Below, in pieces: positions 1 to 12,100 of a stretch of DNA of 64,000 nucleotides (the first letter of the stretch is position 1; each line of letters opens with the position of its first letter). The notes under the pieces are model-generated. The model was not told the origin of the DNA and searched no databases. It worked only from the letters and a program-made list of their open reading frames with translations. The DNA comes from Heracleum sosnowskyi (taxonomy: Eukaryota; Streptophyta; Magnoliopsida; Apiales; Apiaceae), in contig CM061243.1 in assembly GCA_030848705.1 (NCBI GenBank), forward strand, positions 102,174,436 through 102,238,435, written 5' to 3'. The position numbers and the translations under genes were made by a program.

Positions 1-534
1 CTGAAGTTCTCCATTTAGAAATGCGGATTTAACATCGAGGTGATGCACGACCCATCCCTCTTTGGCTGACAATGCTAGTAACATTCGCACTGTGTCAAGG
101 TGTGCGACTGGTGCAAAGACTTCGTCGTAATCAATTCCCTTTCTCTGTACGTAGCCCTTCGCCACAAGTCGTGCTTTATGCTTTACTATATTCCCTTCCG
201 GATCCTTCTTAAGCTTGTACACCCATTTTCAACCAATCGGTTTATGCCCCGGTGGTAATTCTGACAAGACCCAAGTGTTGTTCTTCTCAATTGTGTCAAA
301 CTCGAATTGCATAGCTTTCTGCCATTCCTTTTCCTTTTCTGCCTCTTTGTAGGTAACTGGTCCCTCAACTTTCAGCAGCATCAATTCATCAAGTAACTCG
401 AACACATCAGTTTCATCCATTATCTGATTCACACTTCTAAATCCCCTTGGTGCACTGCTCTCTGTAGACGAAACCGTTCCAGTCCCTGTGGACTCCATAG
501 CTGCTTCGCTAGAGCTTGTTTGTACCTGTGAGTG
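1..534 (-). pseudogene. copia pol, reverse transcriptase start
   Basis: The minus-strand frame from 534 downward carries the acidic linker between integrase and RT, then the typical copia RT entry (PPGHKPIG, KWVYKLKKD, KHKARLVAKGYV, HHLDVKSAFLNGE). An in-frame TGA at 229-231 sits just before KWVYK, so this copy cannot make full RT. The frame joins the integrase frame across the solo LTR at 535-1025. The catalytic YVDD loop lies outside the window. Confidence 0.9.
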
Positions 535-1025
535 TGTTAGGCCAAATACACAATATATAATCAAGATAAGTATGATAATAATAATTAAGAACACTGTTTA
601 TGAATCAAAAACTGAATTATATAAATAACTCTTCTCTCAGTGATGTTAATGAATCACAGAGAGTTGCTAGGTTACAAGAATAATAATTCTATGTTCGCAT
701 CCCTTTTAGGGTTAACCTATCTGTGTTTATATATTACACAGTTACATAATCAATCTCTAATTGATACTCCTATAAATCAGCTATACAGATTATATCAAAT
801 TAGGATTGCTTCTGTCTTCTGTTTCGTTTCCTTAACTGTCTCAATATATCTTGCTTCTTTCCATCTTCAAGATATATTGCTTCTAGAATCTTCATTATAG
901 CACCGACAGTTAATAAACTCTTTACCTCGTCAGACTTTAATAAACTCTGACTGGCTTCTGATAAACTCTGATATGTACCTGGTACTTAAACACTGATGAG
1001 CAAACGTCAGCAATTATATTTAACA
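535..1025 (-). repeat. Solo LTR of a copia element
   Basis: The sequence starts TGTTAGGCC and ends TTTAACA on the plus strand. It is flanked by a perfect 5 bp duplication GAGTG (530-534 and 1026-1030), which proves insertion into the older copia pol. It is nearly the same as the LTR at 63093-63586, whose adjacent polypurine tract shows that the sense strand is minus. There is no internal region, so it was reduced to a solo LTR by recombination. Confidence 0.93.
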
Positions 1026-1030
1026 GAGTG

Positions 1031-2280
1031 TGAAGATTGTGTAGAGGACTGTGGTGTTACTGGATCATGTTCCATCTCATTTTGTGTGTCCTCCATACCT
1101 GTCTCATTACTCATCTCCACATAACTTCCAGGAAATATAGCCTCACTGTTGTCGTTTTGTTCCCAAGTCCAAAACGTCTTTTCTTGAAAAATTATATCTC
1201 GACTAACATGCACAGTTCCTGTCCGAGGATCGTAGAATCGACTCCCTTTAGTTCCTGGTTCTTTACCGAGGTACACTACAAGTTTGCTTCGGTCGTCCAA
1301 CTTCTTCGTATGTATCGACGGATTCTTCATGTAAGCTGTGCACCCAAATACTCTTAGATGCTTTAAATCTGGTTTTTCGCCATACCATGCTTCGGAAGGA
1401 GTCTTGCCACTTAGACTGCGGGTTGGAACACGATTTAGTACATAGATTGAATGGCGAACAGCTTCTCCCCACATGAAAGCAGGCAGACTTGACTCTTTTA
1501 ACATACTTCGCGTCATGGCGACCACTGTCCGATTGCGCCTTTCAACCACCCCGTTCTGTTGTGGGGTGTATGGTGCAGTGTAGTGTCTTACGATCCCAGC
1601 CTTTTCGCAGAAAAGATTGAATTCCTTTGAGCAGAATTCTCCTCCCCTGTCCGTCCTTAGAATGTGTATGCTTTGATTAGAGCCCTTTTCAACCATTACT
1701 TTAAATTTCTGGAAGGTTTCAAACGCACTGCTCTTTTCCTTCAACATATAGACCCACATCTTCCTACTATAATCATCAACAAAAAGGATAAAGTAGCGAT
1801 TACCTCCAGGGGTCGTAGGTGATATGGGTCCGCATATATCCACATGTATCACTTCAAGTACCTTGCTCGAGCCAGCTGCAACAGGTGATGGGAACAGCTT
1901 CCTGGACTGTTTTGACATAATACACCCCTCGCATTTCTTTCTTGGCTGAGTTAATTTCGGAATTCCATGTGCCATATTTTCTTTTGACATGAGCTCTAGT
2001 GCCTGTAAATTCACATGCCCGAGGCGTGCGTGCCACAGCCATGTATCCTCCTCGACTTTGGTCAGCATACATCTTGGTCTGCTCTCCTCTAAGTTGATTT
2101 TATACAACCGATTCTCAGATTTTTTCACTTTCATTAGTAGTCGACCACTGCTTTCATGAACCCACAAATAGTCACCTTCCAAAATTACTTTGTTCCCGGC
2201 TTCTGATAATTGGCCTAAGCTCACTATATTGTTACACAAACTTGGGATGAAGTACATCTTTAAGAACTCTTTCTTCACCA
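1031..2280 (-). pseudogene. copia pol, integrase region
   Basis: The minus-strand frame shows the GAG-pre-integrase zinc-binding region (WLWHARLGHVN, then CEGCIMSKQ) and the integrase catalytic core: D of HVDICGP, D of RTDRGGEF, and the E in PQQNGVVERRNR. The frame ends in the solo LTR at 1025. It overlaps the upstream gag-protease frame by about 50 bp in a different phase, so the gag-pol polyprotein is broken by a frameshift near 2243. The gene is dead in this copy. Confidence 0.92.
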
Positions 2281-3422
2281 TTCTTGCATTGAAACACGAT
2301 CGTCCCTTTTCCTTTTATCTCCACAGTAGAACCATCGCCAAATTTGACCTTTCCAACCACCTTTTCATCAAGTTCACGAAACTTTTCTCGTTGACCTGTC
2401 ATATGGTTGCTAGCCCCATTATCCAAATACCAAACCTGTGTATTTCGCTGTGTCTCTTTGTTATGCTTTAACTGTGGGATTACTGCGTCTTCTTTCAGCA
2501 ACATCGACTGAATTTCTTTTTCTTCCACTTCAACCACCAACAGGGCAGGCTCATCTTCTAACGCTGTGAGGTTGGATTCCTTTTGCACTTCTCTTTCTCT
2601 TCGTGGTCGTCGACATTCTGCAGCAAAATGTCCGTATGCTTGGCAATTAAAGCATCGGACTCTGCTCTTATCCCGTCCTCCACGGCTGCTCTCTCTTATA
2701 CGATTTTCTCCAACTCCCCGAGACCCATCTCGTTTCTTCAACCATTCTTCTCGACTCAGAAGTAATTTTCCTTCGCTATTTTCCCGTTTCCTCCACTCGT
2801 CCTCTGTAAGTAGCAGTTGTCCTTGATTGGGCTCTGCCACGCCTTTCACCCTTTCTTCGTGAGCCTTTAGCGATCCTATCTCCTCCTCGACAGACATCGC
2901 ATCCACATTGCCAAATTGTTCAATTGAAGAAGCAATATGCAGAAATTTGGAAGGGACAACTCGAAGTACCTTCTTGACAACATATGCTTCTTCTACTTGT
3001 TCTCCCAAGGCTCTTATATTAGTGACTAGGCTGTTGAGTCGTAAACAGAAATCATCCAGCTGCTCGGTTTCCTTCATTGTCATCACCTCAAACTCACACT
3101 TCAATGTTTGGATCTTCGCTTTTTTAACCTTATCAGCTCCAAGTGACATTGTCTTCACCGCGTTCCAAGCTTCTTTTGAAGTCTTCTTCTCGGCAATAGA
3201 TAACAAGATATCTTCAGGGACACCTTGATAGATAACAGCCAAAGCTCTCTTGTCTTTCTTATCATCTATTGCACCGTCTGAATCCTTATGTTCAATGGCC
3301 TCCCATACACCATGCGCCTGCATGAACACTTTCATCTTCAACGCCCATGCTGTATAATTCGTTTTTGTGAGTAGTGGATAGCTTAGACTAAATGACCCTT
3401 CTTTGCTTTTGTTCGTATCCAT
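2232..3422 (-). pseudogene. copia gag and protease
   Basis: I start this at the ATG at 3422 (MDTNKSKEG), just downstream of the primer site; the open frame upstream of it lies in LTR and primer sequence. The order is a UBN2-like gag domain, two LLL(T/S)xxEW repeats, a CCHC knuckle (CFNCQAYGHFAAEC), and aspartic protease DNGASNHMTG. The frame runs out at 2232 after VLKDV, where the homologous element continues into integrase, so a small indel has shifted the phase. This is a structural nucleocapsid plus protease precursor, no longer intact. Confidence 0.9.
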
Positions 3423-3450
3423 TTGAATAAGATTTCGAGGTTGATTGCAA

Positions 3451-3462
3451 GCTCTGATACCA
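3451..3462 (-). other. Primer binding site (initiator Met tRNA)
   Basis: Minus strand reads TGGTATCAGAGC, the standard plant initiator-Met tRNA primer complement, two bases from the LTR end at 3465. Confidence 0.85.
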
Positions 3463-3464
3463 AG

Positions 3465-3726
3465 TATTGGAAAACACAGAGATACACACGCACACACTAG
3501 TATGTATTAACTGGAAAACACTCAGTTATTATTATTGAGCAAATCAACATACAAATACAAAATGGAAAGTAGTGGTAGCTAAAATAAAGGAACCACTTAA
3601 CACAAACTCCTATCAACTCTCAACTACTGTTACTAAGTCCTAGTCTTACGCTTTTATTAAAAGACCTAATCAACTCCTAAAACAAATACATTTTATTGGA
3701 ACATGTTAAGATTAAATATTTTAACA
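3465..3726 (-). repeat. 5' LTR of the first copia element
   Basis: The LTR spans the primer site and the abrupt return to F-box-like coding sequence. On the minus strand it begins TGTTAAAA at 3726 and ends CCAATA near 3465, where the expected final CA seems mutated. The partner LTR is outside the window, so the length of about 262 bp is provisional. Confidence 0.65.
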
Positions 3727-4413
3727 CCTAATGCTATTGTGTCGGGATTTGGCTACATTGAATCAGAAAAAACTTACGTCATCGTTAAATTATATATAGT
3801 TTGTGCCAAATTATCATGTTATCAGAAACTGGTCATATGATTACTCCCTGGAAAACCATTGAGGATGCGGTACCTTTCAATGCAAGTGGAAACCCAGGGT
3901 TTATTGTGGGGAAGGCATGTTATTGGTTGGACGACCAAATTCTTCGGTTGCCAATGATGATGCGTATTTTGTGTTTGGATCTTGATTCATAAACGTTTTA
4001 TATAGTTGATTATCCAGCCCCAGAATCTTATGAAAATAAGCATGATATGCATATTGGGGAGCTAAAAGGCAAATTATTTATGACTGATACCTTCCCTAAC
4101 ATGTTGAAAATGGACATCTGGGAACGCGAAAATGGAAAATATTCCAACTGGGAGATGAAGTATTGTATAGACTTGTCATTGATAGATGGATTTGATGATG
4201 TATTCTCCGAACTGAAATTAATTGGATACATATCTGAGGGAGATCAAGACGATCGAAATGTTGATGTTTCAAAATTCAGAGGAGAATGAGGTGTTTTATT
4301 ACGATGTTGAAGCAAAAATATTTAAGGAAGGACATCAACTCCAAGTTGGGAATAGCATTATATTTCCCTACACTGAGAAGTTCAGCAGTATAAGAAGGCC
4401 TGCAGAAAGATAG
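3727..4413 (+). pseudogene. F-box-associated domain protein remnant
   Basis: The plus strand carries pieces typical of plant F-box-associated (FBA) domains in changing frames: IVSGFGYIES near 3730, PFNASGNPGFIVGKACYWL near 3870, IGELKGKLFMTD near 4055, YCIDLSLIDGFDDV near 4160, and a C-terminal EVFYYDVEAKIF near 4290. Stops and frameshifts separate them and no F-box start is present here. F-box proteins are substrate receptors of SCF ubiquitin ligases. The copia element ends exactly where the homology begins, so the insertion probably broke the gene, whose 5' part would lie left of the window. Confidence 0.7.
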
Positions 4414-4904
4414 ACTCTATACCAGATTTGTAAAATGCTTTCTTAAGATCATTTGGCGGTGAAGGAAAGAGAATTATCCATGAATTTTGCTTTTAAATTT
4501 ATTAATTATTATTGATAAAGTTGATCTCTATTTTAAATTGTCGCAAGTGCTAGCCAGAAAGTCTGCAGTACGCAGTGGCTTTTAGTCTGTTTCTGTATGG
4601 TTTGTCTTAAGTTGCAACCCCGATCCTATTTGGGTGTTTGCCCTATGGTTGTATAATTTTCCCGTCAGGGTTAATACAATGATCTGCTTATATAAAAAAA
4701 AGTAATTAATTTGAATTTGAAGACATCTGAGTATTACCACGTAGTATATTTTATATTTTTCATTTTAAAGACAAGAATACGTTTAAGAAAGTAGAAAAAA
4801 AATTTGTAAATAAAAGATAGTATAAATTTAACAATTTTTTCTTTTCATGTTTTGTGGTGATCACGAAAAAATTGAAATGATGGATATATTTAATGAAAAA
4901 TTAA

Positions 4905-4979
<75 letters not shown>

Positions 4980-5796
4980 TAATTTATAACCCGTGATGAA
5001 TTTTAATATTTTTTATCTTATTATCTATATTTTGATTTATATGGTTTTATGAGTATAAAAATAAAATTATAAAATATAATAATATATGTATGATGTTATT
5101 CTAAGCATTTATTTATATTTTAATGATAAAAATTCTTAATATGTTGTCAAGCGAATAATATGTTGAACATTTGAACGTAACTTAAAAAATAGATTATTTT
5201 ATAATAATACGTTGTTGACGGGATTCGAACTTGGGAGCATTTTAGATATCAAGAAAGAAAGCAATATTCTTTTAACATTACATCAAACGGTACTGTTTTA
5301 TGTATCTTTAAATATAACAGTTGTTATTTAGAATATCAAACTACCAACCGAAGGATATAATTTGCTTATAATATTATAGTATAGAAGTATAGATATAGTC
5401 ATGCTGCATTCATAGTCGAGAAAATGCCCTAAATAACCAATACATAAGTACAATGTGCCCGAAATAACCAATGTCGGGTGTTATGCCCATTTTCTCCTAT
5501 CAAACTCGCATTTAAAGAATGTGTATACCTAGTAGGCTGATGAAATGAGATTTCTCCAACTGCTCCATTTATATATCTTTTTTTTAAATAAAAAGATAGC
5601 GATATCTTTGTCTCTCTCATCCCTTTCATGTCATTATTATATCCCACCACATTCTCTCTTTCCATTCTCTCTCATTGTATACACGCACACACCTCAGTCA
5701 TCTACCTTCTTTAAATACTAAAATCTATATCACTGTAACTCCGATTATATAAATTATTGTAAAAATAAATTACTCATATATTTCTCTACAAAACAG
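4414..5796. other. AT-rich intergenic stretch
   Basis: I see no gene here. The stretch is AT-rich and contains one long TA microsatellite (4907-4977). The short frames lack codon structure or recognisable motifs. Confidence 0.6.
4907..4977. repeat. (TA)n microsatellite
   Basis: About 35 uninterrupted TA dinucleotides. Confidence 0.97.
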
Positions 5797-6093
5797 TGTT
5801 GTTCTATAATATAATAAAACTGTTTGATATGTAAAGTGAGAGAATGCAATCAAATTGTCTGTAAAAGACTTAACTTCTTTATTCAATGAAAACCAGTACA
5901 TAAAGAAACAAGACACGAACTAAACGTCCTATAAACCACGACATGACACTAACAATCTCCTAAAATGACTCCATCACTCCAAGACTAGTTCAAATCTCCT
6001 ACAAACTCGACTAAACAACTGACAAGAACTACATTATATTTTTATTCAAATAAAAACACAAAACATCTATGTTTGAGATTAATAATTCTAACA
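5797..6093 (-). repeat. 3' LTR of the second copia element
   Basis: It is 297 bp, begins TGTTGTTC and ends TTCTAACA on the plus strand, and matches 25174-25473. The internal polypurine tract follows directly at 6094. Confidence 0.95.
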
Positions 6094-6108
6094 TTTCCCC
6101 CCTTAATC
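6094..6108 (-). other. Polypurine tract
   Basis: Minus strand GATTAAGGGGGGAAA directly upstream of the 3' LTR. It is the plus-strand primer for reverse transcription and fixes the element's orientation. Confidence 0.85.
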
Positions 6109-6303
6109 TCAAACACTTCCATCTAAAATTCTAACTCCCAGCAGCTTTCGCATATTCTGAAACTTGATCTTGGCCAAAGATTTAGTCATGATATCTGCTC
6201 GTTGCTCGTTACTAGTCACATGCTTCAGGATCACTTCTCCACGCTCTACACATTCTCTGATGAAGTGAAAGCGCACATCAATGTGCTTACTTCGCCCATG
6301 GAA
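6109..6303 (-). pseudogene. copia RNase H, C-terminal part
   Basis: The minus frame reads VFHGRSKHIDVRFHFIREC and EQRADIMTKSLA, the end of copia RNase H and the pol C-terminus. The upstream catalytic part of RNase H is absent: a CACTA terminus begins at 6304, exactly before the codon for the F of VFHG. Confidence 0.9.
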
Positions 6304-7934
6304 CACTACACGATAGATTGCATATTGCAACAACACAAATATATTGCTTTAAGGCCTATAATTATTGCATTAGACTTAATTGCAACGAATGTCCAAAATT
6401 TCATCGTTGCATCCGCCCCTGTTGCGATAGAGCCATTTAGCAACGATTTCAACTCCATATAGCAACGTTAAAAATCATTGCAATACAGGCATGTAGCAAC
6501 GTTTTATGGTCTTCAGCAACATTTAAAAATCATTGCAGCAGCAAATGGTTGGAAAACAAGTCACTTTAAGGCAACAAATATTAGTCCAATTGCAATGAAT
6601 TTATTAGACAAATTGCAACAGTTTAAGCCCTTATTGCAATAATTTTATAGCAGTTTTAACATTATTTGTCACATCTTTTTGACACAATTGCAACAATATT
6701 TAAAAATAAAATTGTGTGGTTCCATTTGAATATTAAATTAGCCAGGCATAAAAGCCACAAATCCAAGCAACACCAAACATCAATGTCATTTCATTAAAAC
6801 TACTAATTACCAACAATTTAAAAGTAGCACCAACATCGGCACAGAAACCATCCAAAAGGTAAATCAAGACAAAACGACAATGTCTTGTCGCATACACTTA
6901 ATTAGTTAACAAAACAACCAAGTAACATACACTTCAAAAAAACTTAAATAGACTCCACAACCCATGGTTTATACACATTACTTAGGTACTAAGACTCCAC
7001 AACCCTTGTACTTCTGACCCCCACCCTGAAAACGCAGCACGCAGTACTCTGAAGTCATCAGAAGTCCATTAGCATTGAATTTGTATTCATTAGCATGCTG
7101 GGGCAAGTCATCAGAAGTCCATTTCACATTGTTAGTAAGTGCCATAAACTCGTCCAATTTGTTGTTTACCAAAGTTAGAAGAGCTAGATATGCTTTATCC
7201 CTTGAAGTTTCGAGAAGAATTTTTGCATTTAAACTACTTTTGGGGTTCTGGACAGCTCTGATTGGAATTCCACATAGTTGGGCTACATTCTGAACAAAAT
7301 AATCACAAGCTTTTTCAAGTATATTTGTGTTAGCAGCTATTTGCATTGCCTGTGACACGCCAGTAGTACCACTGTGAATTTTGTCAAGTATAGAGTTATT
7401 TAATACTTCAATCAAGAGTTTGTCTACATACTTCTTCACATAATCAAAAAAATTCATTTGGGTACCATAAGACAAGTAACTGACTGAATCCTTTATGAAT
7501 GATTTAACAATGTGGCAGCACTCAGGAACCATAGAAGAAAATGGAGCAATGAAATCAACATTCTGGACCATGATTTGAGCAGCTTCACCAAGATAAACAT
7601 ATACTGTGATTCAGCAAATTAACTTAAACAAATTCTCAATTCAACCCTAATTAACTAATTAATCGTATGAAACGATTTTAAAAAATGGACAAATTGGCAA
7701 TTAAACCCTAATGGATACAAGTAAAATCGATTTTAGAATCAATTTGGGTAAAGAAGATACCTTTGTCGAGCTTTAGTATTCGGGACTGAGGGAATCTTCG
7801 AGCTTCTCTCTATCGCCTTCTCTCTCTCTGTCTCGCTTATCCAAAAGAAATTGTGTGCATGTGTTATTTGTTTTGAGTCAAAATGCTTTAGTAAAAAGAA
7901 ATTGTGTGTGTTAAAAAGGCCGGGCAAAAAACTG
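6304..7934. mobile_element. CACTA transposon, one end only, carrying SEC15 fragment
   Basis: The left terminus CACTACACGATAGATTGC starts exactly at the copia break. It is followed by subterminal repeats built on ATTGCAACG and AGCAACGTT (about 6320-6660). No matching inverted terminus is found near 7930, where copia RT resumes. Together with the missing RNase H block this suggests that a deletion removed the right terminus and adjoining copia sequence. Inside are a SEC15B-type exon (6978-7571) and, further right on the minus strand, a leader-like GAGAGA-rich segment and a possible intron. Confidence 0.75.
6978..7571 (-). pseudogene. Captured exocyst SEC15B-like fragment
   Basis: This is an uninterrupted 197-codon frame. 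Residues 1 to about 160 resemble the C-terminal half of plant SEC15 exocyst subunits: MVQNVD, APFSSMVPECC, VSQAMQIAAN, and the hallmark NVKWTSDDLPQ followed by NEY. After NEY the similarity stops abruptly and 36 unrelated residues close the frame. The exocyst tethers secretory vesicles to the plasma membrane. The fragment lies inside a CACTA element and lacks most of the protein, so it is a transduplicated piece, though the frame has stayed open. Identity as SEC15B is by motif recognition only. Confidence 0.78.
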
Positions 7935-9146
7935 TGACATCCACTGCTTCCCCGTGTTCATCTTTCCTGACTTGTTCTTTTGGATCCATAGGATAGCTGG
8001 TAGGATTACACTCAAGCATTCCTGCCTTTTCGAGTATCTTTCGAGCATACCCCGTTTGCTTTAAAACAATACAATCACTCTTTTGTTCTACCTCAATACC
8101 CAGATAATAACTGAGCTTTCCCATGTCACTCATTTTGAATTCACTGTTCATTTTTTCTTTGAATTTCTCGATCAAAGACATACTTGAACCTGTAACCAGT
8201 ATGTCGTCTACATAGACTGCTATTATCAGATCTTCATCATGTTGCTTCCTTGTATACACTGCAGGTTCATAGGGACAATGTGCAAAGCCAAGTTTTTTAA
8301 GATATGAGTTCAGTTTTTCGTACCAGGCACGAGGTGCCTGCTTTAGGCCGTAAAGAGCCTTCTTTAGCTTATACACCATGTTTTCTTTACCAGTCTTTGC
8401 AAACCCTTCCGGTTGAGCTACGAACACATCCTCCTTTATTTCTCCATTCAAAAAAGCTGTCTTCACGTCAAGATGATGAACTTCCCATTTTCTTTTTGCT
8501 GCCAACGCTAGTAAAAGCCTCAATGTCTCTAAACGTGTGACAGGAGCGTACACCTCTTCATAATCTACACCATATTCTTGAACGTATCCCTTTGCAATGA
8601 GACGTGCTTTATGCTTAATAACCTTCCCATTCGCATCCTTTTTTAGTTTATAGACCCACTTTAAACCAATCACTTTCTGTCCGGGTGGCAATGACACCAA
8701 CTCCCATGTCTCATTTTCTTCAATAGAGTCTAGTTCTTCTTTCATGGCTCTTTTCCAATTCTGATCTTCACTTGCCTGTTTGAAGTTAGTCGGTTCATCC
8801 ACACCCATGAGCAGCAACTCTTCTCTTATCTCACTTTCCTCCTCATTGTAAATTTCACTGATTAGTCTGGTTCTTCTTGGTTCTGTGCTATAATCATAGT
8901 TTTCTGAATCAAGCATTGTATGTGACTGTTGTCGAGCAGGTGTGGTTTCCAGATTAGCCTGTCCCTCAGTCATACTTTCTGGATTTGGATTTTCTTTGTC
9001 TTCTCCGTCAAAATACACCACTGTGAATTTTTTGATCACTTCTTCTTCTGAGTTATTCTCACCCCAGGGCCATGATTTTCCTTCTTCAAAAACAATGTCG
9101 CGACTGACATGAACTCGGTTGTTTGCAGGGTCATACACACGATACC
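7935..9146 (-). pseudogene. copia reverse transcriptase
   Basis: The minus frame carries the integrase tail (RVHVSRDIVFEE), an acidic linker, then a full copia RT: KWVYKLKKDANGKVIKHK, HHLDVKTAFLNGE, LYGLKQAPRAWYEKL and the catalytic YVDDILVTG, ending at GEAVDVT where the CACTA remnant begins. The first codons abut the target duplication ATACC of the gypsy insertion at 9147. The RT core is well preserved but is cut off from both integrase and RNase H. Confidence 0.95.
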
Positions 9147-12100
9147 TGTAACAGCCCCAAATCTGGGGTCGAGAATTTAGGGTTGTCACGATCCATGTAC
9201 TCCTTGCCTTACCTGTATTACTCACACCATTCATATTTCACCTGCTCATGACCCCACAATATATGTCTCACACACACACAGAGGTTAGAGTCTCAGAAAC
9301 GACACACTACAACAACTGCGGAATAAATAATTTTTATTATTAAAATACCCAAATGTCTTTTGAATCTGTTACTGATACAATTTCTAAGTATTGTTACATT
9401 ATCAACTTAGCCTTCTGATGCTCACAATCCTCTAATACCATTCATGTCTATACATAAGTTGAATACCAAAAGCCGTAGCCTGATTCGATTGGTTCGTACT
9501 ATTCCCAGGATCACTGTTAGAAACTGTTTATGGAAACGCCTTGCGAGGTATGTGCCGTCCCATTGGCATCCTGCTTTGCTGCTATATAATATATATAAAA
9601 TAATAGCAAGAGTGAGCGATAGCTCAGCAAGGTAATGAAAGTATGGCATAATTCTGCCCTTAATTCAACCCAGAAATAAAGCGGGTATACGACAATAATT
9701 TGTCAAAATATCTCGATACTGAAATCATTTCCTTATCGGAATGTATTCCAAAAATACCATTGTTGTATTTCAAATATCATCTCCATAATATTCTGCAAAC
9801 TTTCGATATTCATACTATGAACAAAGTTCTAGTATAATATAAAAGATGAAGTAACAAGGTAACTCAGTATATCCTTTTCGTAAAATATCTGCTATATAAA
9901 ATATAAGCAGACTATCAACATATAACTTAAAAGGTGAAGTTATAAGGAAAAATTCAATATCATCTTTCATATCAAACATTTACCTCATATCATAATTTGG
10001 AAATAAAGACAGTGTAAAATATTTCCAATCCATTTTCTAAACTCATCTGATTCCATATATCTTTCCATAAAATCATATACCTTTTTTGTAATCTCATATG
10101 CTTTCTTATAAACTCATATGCTTGTGTAAAGTTTCTTTCTCTAAAAACTTGCATAAAACTTTCTTTCTCTGATAACTTGCATAAAACTTTCTTTCTCTGA
10201 TAACTTGCATAAAACATGTTCTTTCATGGATGATGAACAATAGAAGGAGATGATAGGCGCCGAGGATACCCTACGATGATCAGTCGTAAGATGTATCCCC
10301 CTGGTCTTTTTTTACGTAGAAGGGAAGAGTAATCAGTCTCACACCGACTTACCTCCCCGCCTTCGGTTGTAGATAGGAAGAACAGACCCGTTTCACCAGT
10401 CCGTCGGCCTGTTACTCTCCTCTTATCCTACGGTCGGGCACTTACTGATAAACTAAGGGAAGAACAAACCCGTTTCACCAGTCCGTCGGCCTTATTGTAA
10501 TTCCCTTAGGGGACCGGCGCTACTCAGTCCCTTACATATTCTCCAAGTTCGAGTAAATCCATAACACTGAAACATAAAGTTCCTTTCCCTTTTTCCCCAA
10601 GTATACAACTCCACAAAGTAGTCATATCTGGTGGGAAAGGAAAATTCACCCATATTTCCCAAGCTGACGCTTGTTAATGGATACAACTGATTCCACTGAT
10701 CTTACTCCTCGAGTCTTGAGGAAGTAATCAAAATCATTTTGATGGTAGCATACGAAGCTGTTAAATTAATAGTTTCAAAAAGATTTAGGACTGGGCAGTC
10801 CACTTGAAACAAACATAAAAACTTGAGGAAGATCCCCTGAGTCTTTGTAGTTTGAGCGAACATTTAAGTCTTTCAGAATATAGACTGAAAAGGAAAATAG
10901 ATTTGGGAACCTTCTCTAATTATATTTATAATTGTCTGAATAAAACTTTATTAGTTATCTAGGGTTAAAGAATAATTTCACAAATACTTCCTTAAGAAGT
11001 AGGGCTTTAAATAATTAATGAAAACTATATTTAATAAAGAATATTTATTTAGAAGTAATTCCCAAATACTTTCTTAAGAAAATAATGGATAATAGTATAA
11101 TAATATAACCCTAGATAACAACTGATACCATTCCCGGTCCGTAGAATAAATACATAGTATATACCCCCCCCCCCTACTGAGGGATTTTCTTAACATATTG
11201 AATATTGCCACAATCATAGCTTGTAAATCCAACTTAGACTTAACATCATAAATATCATTTCGAAATCATGAACACATATATCACAAGATCTTTTATTTAT
11301 CACAACAACAGTTTATAGAGGCATAGGTTTGAAAACTTGCCTCTATCACATGCATATACTATAATCTCAATATCTTGTATACCATCACATCCATATACGG
11401 CGTGAGGTTTGAAAGCATGCATAATATACCATATACATCATCAGAATATTATAACTTAAAATAAAGCATGGAATGAGAAAACTTGTACGATACTTGGAAC
11501 AAGGAATATATATATATAGATATATTTTTGAATCAACAAGTATTAAACATTTGAAAATATGTCCACTCTAACAATAGAGTAAGGGTTAGTAAACTTGCCT
11601 GATGCTCGAGAAGTGATAGGGGTTCGCGACGATGCCGGACAATCTAGACAAAGTCAAAGCAATCGCACGATTAATCCCCTGGATAATCCACGTGTACTCA
11701 ATGCTTAAACACGTAAGCGAAACACAACCAAGGAATTACTAGCTCGTTATAGGCTCATACTAAGTCCATGTTTAATCGACGATTACTTAAGTCGTAGGTT
11801 TAGTCCGAAATCGATCCTCGAATACAAGTTATACTTAACCATTTACAACATTGGTTTCTAAGTCATGTTCTTAGTGGTTTTCACTTGCGCGACCTCGGCT
11901 ACAACATTTTTATAAAATCGAAAAATAATATTTTTAATCCGAATCTTTTTCGTGAGCCTTCCTAACTGTCTCTAGTATTATTTCTCAAAGTTCCACATTT
12001 TCATATGGCTTCTAAGTGGTCCAAATATAGCCTCAAAGTTCGTACATTTATGCAATCTCGTTCCTTGAACCACTTTCACTAAAATGGTCATATCTCATAA

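Larger units (their letters stand above)
1..3726 (-). mobile_element. Ty1/copia retrotransposon, degraded, 3' end outside window
   Basis: Reading on the minus strand from 3726 the order is LTR, Met-tRNA primer site, gag with zinc knuckle, protease, integrase, start of reverse transcriptase. The rest of pol and the 3' LTR lie left of base 1. The coding region has a frameshift near 2243, an in-frame TGA at 229-231 and a 491 bp solo LTR inserted at 535. It is closely related to the copia element at 5797-25473: the gag proteins share the LxYPxLxxTNYTAWAL start and the LLLTxxEW repeats. It appears to have inserted into an F-box-type gene whose remains begin at 3727. Confidence 0.9.

Noticed and set aside
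5225..5260. GGGATTCGAAC, like the T-arm of a tRNA gene
   Set aside because: No acceptor stem, D-arm or anticodon arm can be placed around it; it looks like chance or a very old tRNA-derived fragment.
9422..9649. Pair of overlapping short ORFs repeated at 18656-18883
   Set aside because: They repeat because they lie in the two gypsy LTRs; no family motif and changes between copies are not biased to silent sites.
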